20,140 nt of DNA from Vairimorpha apis BRL 01 (Eukaryota; Microsporidia; Nosematidae): the NCBI GenBank assembly GCA_000447185.1, contig KE647100.1, positions 1 through 20,140 of the forward strand, written 5' to 3'. Positions 17,671-20,140 of this stretch are shown here, one piece after another. Made by a program: the position numbers and the translations under genes. The notes beneath the pieces were generated by a model. It ran no database searches. It was not told the origin of the DNA and saw only the letters and a program-made list of their open reading frames with translations. How positions within the stretch are numbered: the stretch's first letter is position 1; each line of letters opens with the position of its first letter.

Positions 17671-19388
17671 ATGTCGGAATACGAAAATAATTCAGATGAA
17701 AATGACTGTTCTTCAAGTTGTGAAGAAAGTGATAGTGGGAGTGACATTGTGGTGCGTTCACACCGCGTAATGCAAATTTTGAGAGACAGTGATGATGATG
17801 ACGATAACAATTATTTTTCTGATACGGAGGATGTACCGGACTGCGAAAATATCGATGTGAACTTGACCCAATTCACATGCCTACCACCAGATACGCAATA
17901 TAATAAACAAACCCCGCATGTATTTTCCGAATTACCAGGACCAAAACATACCCCACCAGGTGACGCAAAACCTATTGATTTTTTCAATTTGTTTTTTACT
18001 GATACTCTTATAAAAAAAATGGTTGTTGAAACAAACCGTTACGTCGCACAGTTTTTGCAAAATCTTCCAAATTTAAAACCTCAATCTCGTGCAAAATTGT
18101 GGAAGCCTGTCACCATCCCAGAAATGAGAGGATTTATCGCCGTTATACTGGAAATGGGCATCACAAAGAGGCCAACTATTTTTTCTTATTGGATGAAAGG
18201 ATCAAGATGTATTCCATGGTTTGCAAAAATGTTTGCACGAAATAGATTTCAACTGCTCTTGAAATTTTTTCATCTGGTAGATAATAAAACTTTAGCTCCA
18301 CCTGGACATCCAGAATACGATCCATGTGCCAGGTTTCAAGTGTTGGTAAATCACGCTAATTTGGTTTTCCGGCAGCATTATATACCCAACCAACAGTTGA
18401 GCATAGATGAATCTCTTGTTGGAACAAATGCTCATACTGTGATCAAACAGTATATCCCCAGCAAGAAGCATCATCAGTGGGGCGTAAAATTCTGGATGCT
18501 TTGTGACTCGTTGTCGAAATATTGTCTTGGATTCTTTTGTTACCGTGGTACTAAATCTAAAGTTGACAAAGATGAGATAAAAGAAAAAGGTCTGGGATTT
18601 GTTGTGGCAGAAAAACTTTTGTTAATGGGAAATTACCTAAACAAGGGATATCACTTATTCACGGATAATTTTTACACCAGTGTAGAACTTGCACGTTCCC
18701 TTTATCAGAAATCCACATATCTAACAGGAACCATACGTAGAAATAGGAAGCTTGTTCCAAAAGAAGCCAAAACGGTTCCAGTAAACGAACCCAAGTATTT
18801 CACCAACGATCCTGTGCTAATGTGTTCCTTTAGAGACAAAAAGTCAAAAAACAATCTAGTTATTTTGATTTCTACGTGCAGCGATACGCTAAATGTATCT
18901 GTCACAAAAAAGAGAGGAAATTTCGAATCTATAAAGAATAAACCATCAATGATTCACCAATATAATCAATTTATGGGCGTAGTAGACGAGAGCGGCAAAA
19001 TGCTATACACCTATTTGGATGAACAAAGAACTCTCAAATTTTGGAAAAAGGTTGTATTTGCTGTATTTGGAAGGATGGTATTGAATGCACATATATTGTA
19101 TAGTGAGAAAAATATTGGCAAAAAAATGACGAGATTGAAGTTTATAACGAGTATAATTGAAGATTTAGAAGAGAAATGGTTGCTCCGCAAAAAATAGACC
19201 AAAAACGTCTACTCCGACAACATCTTCCTCACAAAGTTTTTGGATTAGAAAAGTTACCCGGGCGTAATTTAAGGCGCTGCGTAGTGTGCAGCAGCAAGGA
19301 TTACAGCGCTGCGAAGAGGAGCAACTTGATTTGTGGTCGCTGTAATAAAGGGCTTCATGGAGTCTGTGCGGTAAAGCACACATGTTAA
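17671..19388 (+). CDS. piggyBac transposase, frame break before the C-terminal Cys-rich domain
   Basis: This enzyme excises and inserts the element at TTAA. The N-terminus (residues 1-65) is acidic and serine-rich. The DDE_Tnp_1_7 core follows, with FFTDTLIKKMVVETNRYVAQ, then LWKPVTIPEMRGFIAV, and the three catalytic aspartates: D246 in LSIDESLVG, D332 in HLFTDNFYTS and D439 in QFMGVVDESGK. The sequence most resembles the PGBD4-like group. I start at ATG 17671; an upstream GTG in the same frame is unlikely. The first frame ends at TAG 19195-19197 after 508 codons. The C-terminal zinc-binding domain continues in another frame to TAA 19386-19388, with HLPHK, CVVC, CGRC and a final C..KHTC. Both frames are open between 19161 and 19194, and the A6 run 19189-19194 is the likely break. 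One added base gives about 572 residues, the family's usual size. Confidence 0.96.
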
Positions 19389-19635
19389 CTTTTTTCTTTT
19401 AGATTCCAGTTTTTGTTATAATTTTTGTTCACAATTATATTTCCATAATGTTCTTTGTATTTTATTATCCTTGTACAAGTTTTTATTAAAAAAACACCGA
19501 AAAAATTATTAAAATTGGACAATTTTTGGAGGAGATACAGTTTTTTTAGAAACAAAGGTAAATGGCATCAACACGACAAAAATTTCTTTGGCATTTTTAA
19601 GTAGATATAGGTAAAAATTAATGGCACTAAAACGG
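19389..19635 (+). other. piggyBac 3' noncoding end
   Basis: The 247-base tail from the transposase stop to the right terminus. TGGCA occurs three times (19563, 19589, 19622), in inverted orientation to GTGCC motifs at the left end, so it may hold the right-end binding sites. It lacks the strong palindromes of the left end. Confidence 0.7.
19623..19635 (-). repeat. Right terminal inverted repeat of piggyBac
   Basis: GGCACTAAAACGG directly before TTAA. Its reverse complement matches the left end at 12 of 13 bases. Confidence 0.93.
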
Positions 19636-19639
19636 TTAA
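19636..19639. other. TTAA target-site duplication, right
   Basis: TTAA directly outside the right terminal repeat, the partner of 17473-17476. Confidence 0.95.
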
Positions 19640-19670
19640 TTATAAACTATGTTAATAGAAAAAAATTTAA

Positions 19671-20063
19671 AAATTCAATTTACAAGAATGTATTAAAAAT
19701 ATGCAGATGGAAATTAGATACTCAAATACAAAAGTGTATCAAAAAAAACATAATTTTGATGTGTTTATCATGGATGAATGAATAAATGAGATATTTATTG
19801 TTAAAGTAAAAATTACAAGTTTCGACAACTTAAGAACTGTATAAATAGAAAAAAAACTTTATTTGAACTATTGACAAAACACTTGATGCTATGCATAAAT
19901 ACAATACAAAAATAATAGCATATGTTATAACATGAGAAGATATAAACAAAGCTACGTTGAGCAAATTAAAACAATAAAAATATATAGTAGAACAAAAGCA
20001 TATATGCATTTAAAAGTGTTAAATATGTTTTTAGTGACAAACTATAGAAATTTGCGTAGATAA
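19671..20063 (+). pseudogene. Decayed coding-like sequence right of the piggyBac element
   Basis: A frame open from 19671 reads KFNLQECIKNMQMEIRYSN and then YQKKHNFDVFIMDE, meets TGA at 19779-19781, and goes on INEIFIVKVKITSFDNLRTV to TAA 19842-19844. A shifted frame from 19867 reads TIDKTLDAMHKYNTKIIAYV, with a TGA at 19933-19935, then EDINKATLSKLKQ. The original frame reopens at 19899 and runs 54 codons to TAA 20061-20063, including SYVEQIKTIKIYSRTKAY. G+C and codon variety are above spacer level. The pieces look like one protein broken by shifts and nonsense changes. Acidic MDE followed by a segment like NTKIIAYVIT faintly recalls IS1/Merlin-type DDE transposases, but this is only an impression. 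Confidence 0.35.
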
Positions 20064-20140
20064 ACACATTACAGATAAAGAATTAATGGTTTATTAAAAC
20101 AAATTTAAAACTAAATTTATATTTAATTTAAGTTATATTT
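20064..20140. other. AT-rich window end
   Basis: Short AT-rich sequence to the window end with no feature seen. Confidence 0.6.

Larger units (their letters stand above)
17477..19635 (+). mobile_element. piggyBac-family DNA transposon, both ends present
   Basis: A 2159-bp element flanked by TTAA on both sides. Its ends are 13-bp inverted repeats (CCGTTTGAGTGCC at the left; CCGTTTTAGTGCC as the reverse complement of the right), matching at 12 of 13 positions. It carries one transposase gene. Its base composition (near 40-45% G+C in lines I looked at) contrasts sharply with the host genes and spacers, indicating foreign origin and little time for decay. The left end has G+C-rich palindromes that the right end lacks. 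Well-kept ends and an almost complete transposase suggest recent activity, subject to one frame break near the 3' end of the gene. Confidence 0.96.

Noticed and set aside
18292..19383. Minus-strand reading frames inside the piggyBac transposase
   Set aside because: They are antisense shadows of the transposase codons with no independent motifs.
19701..19935. Reassignment of TGA to Trp in this genome
   Set aside because: Three TGAs interrupt relics at plausible Trp positions, but intact genes use TGG for Trp and at least the TBC and tetraspanin-like genes end at TGA, so the standard code holds.

Overview
The window looks like nuclear DNA of a microsporidian. The spacers are extremely AT-rich (about 10% G+C in lines I counted). 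Genes are short, intron-poor and eukaryotic, and several start codons sit a few bases after a CCC run, a start-proximal signal described for microsporidia. A piggyBac DNA transposon of much higher G+C lies near the right end; such elements occur in microsporidia and are usually explained as transfers from animal hosts. I see no rRNA, tRNA or CRISPR array.

Layout, left to right: a 5'-incomplete, damaged AAAP amino-acid transporter (+); a Pumilio/PUF RNA-binding protein (-); a desert holding a structured RNA candidate (about 3851-4001); a small unrecognised CDS (-); a TatD-family metal-dependent nuclease (-) divergent from a Bfr1-like coiled-coil protein (+); a 2.7 kb desert with a 54-bp tandem repeat and one coding-like relic; a septin (-); a second desert with two coding-like relics; a tetraspanin-like protein (-); a TBC-domain Rab GAP (+); an R2R3 Myb protein (+); and a piggyBac element bounded by TTAA (17473-19639) that sits between two stretches of decayed coding-like sequence. 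The genes are unrelated housekeeping or regulatory functions rather than a pathway: membrane transport, mRNA control (PUF, Bfr1-like), cytoskeleton (septin), membrane organisation (tetraspanin), vesicle traffic (TBC) and transcription (Myb).

Main caution: five recognisable genes (transporter, PUF, TatD, TBC, piggyBac), and perhaps the tail of a sixth, are broken by single-base frame changes, nearly all in or beside A/T homopolymers, while motifs on both sides remain intact. This fits homopolymer sequencing error at least as well as gene death. I therefore annotate each as one gene spanning its frame breaks. The transporter start is different, with at least three lesions in 130 bases. I found no clearly new multi-gene system. 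The items most worth a second look are the snRNA-like RNA candidate, the piggyBac nested in a decayed sequence, and the small islands of higher G+C in the deserts that read like gene relics.
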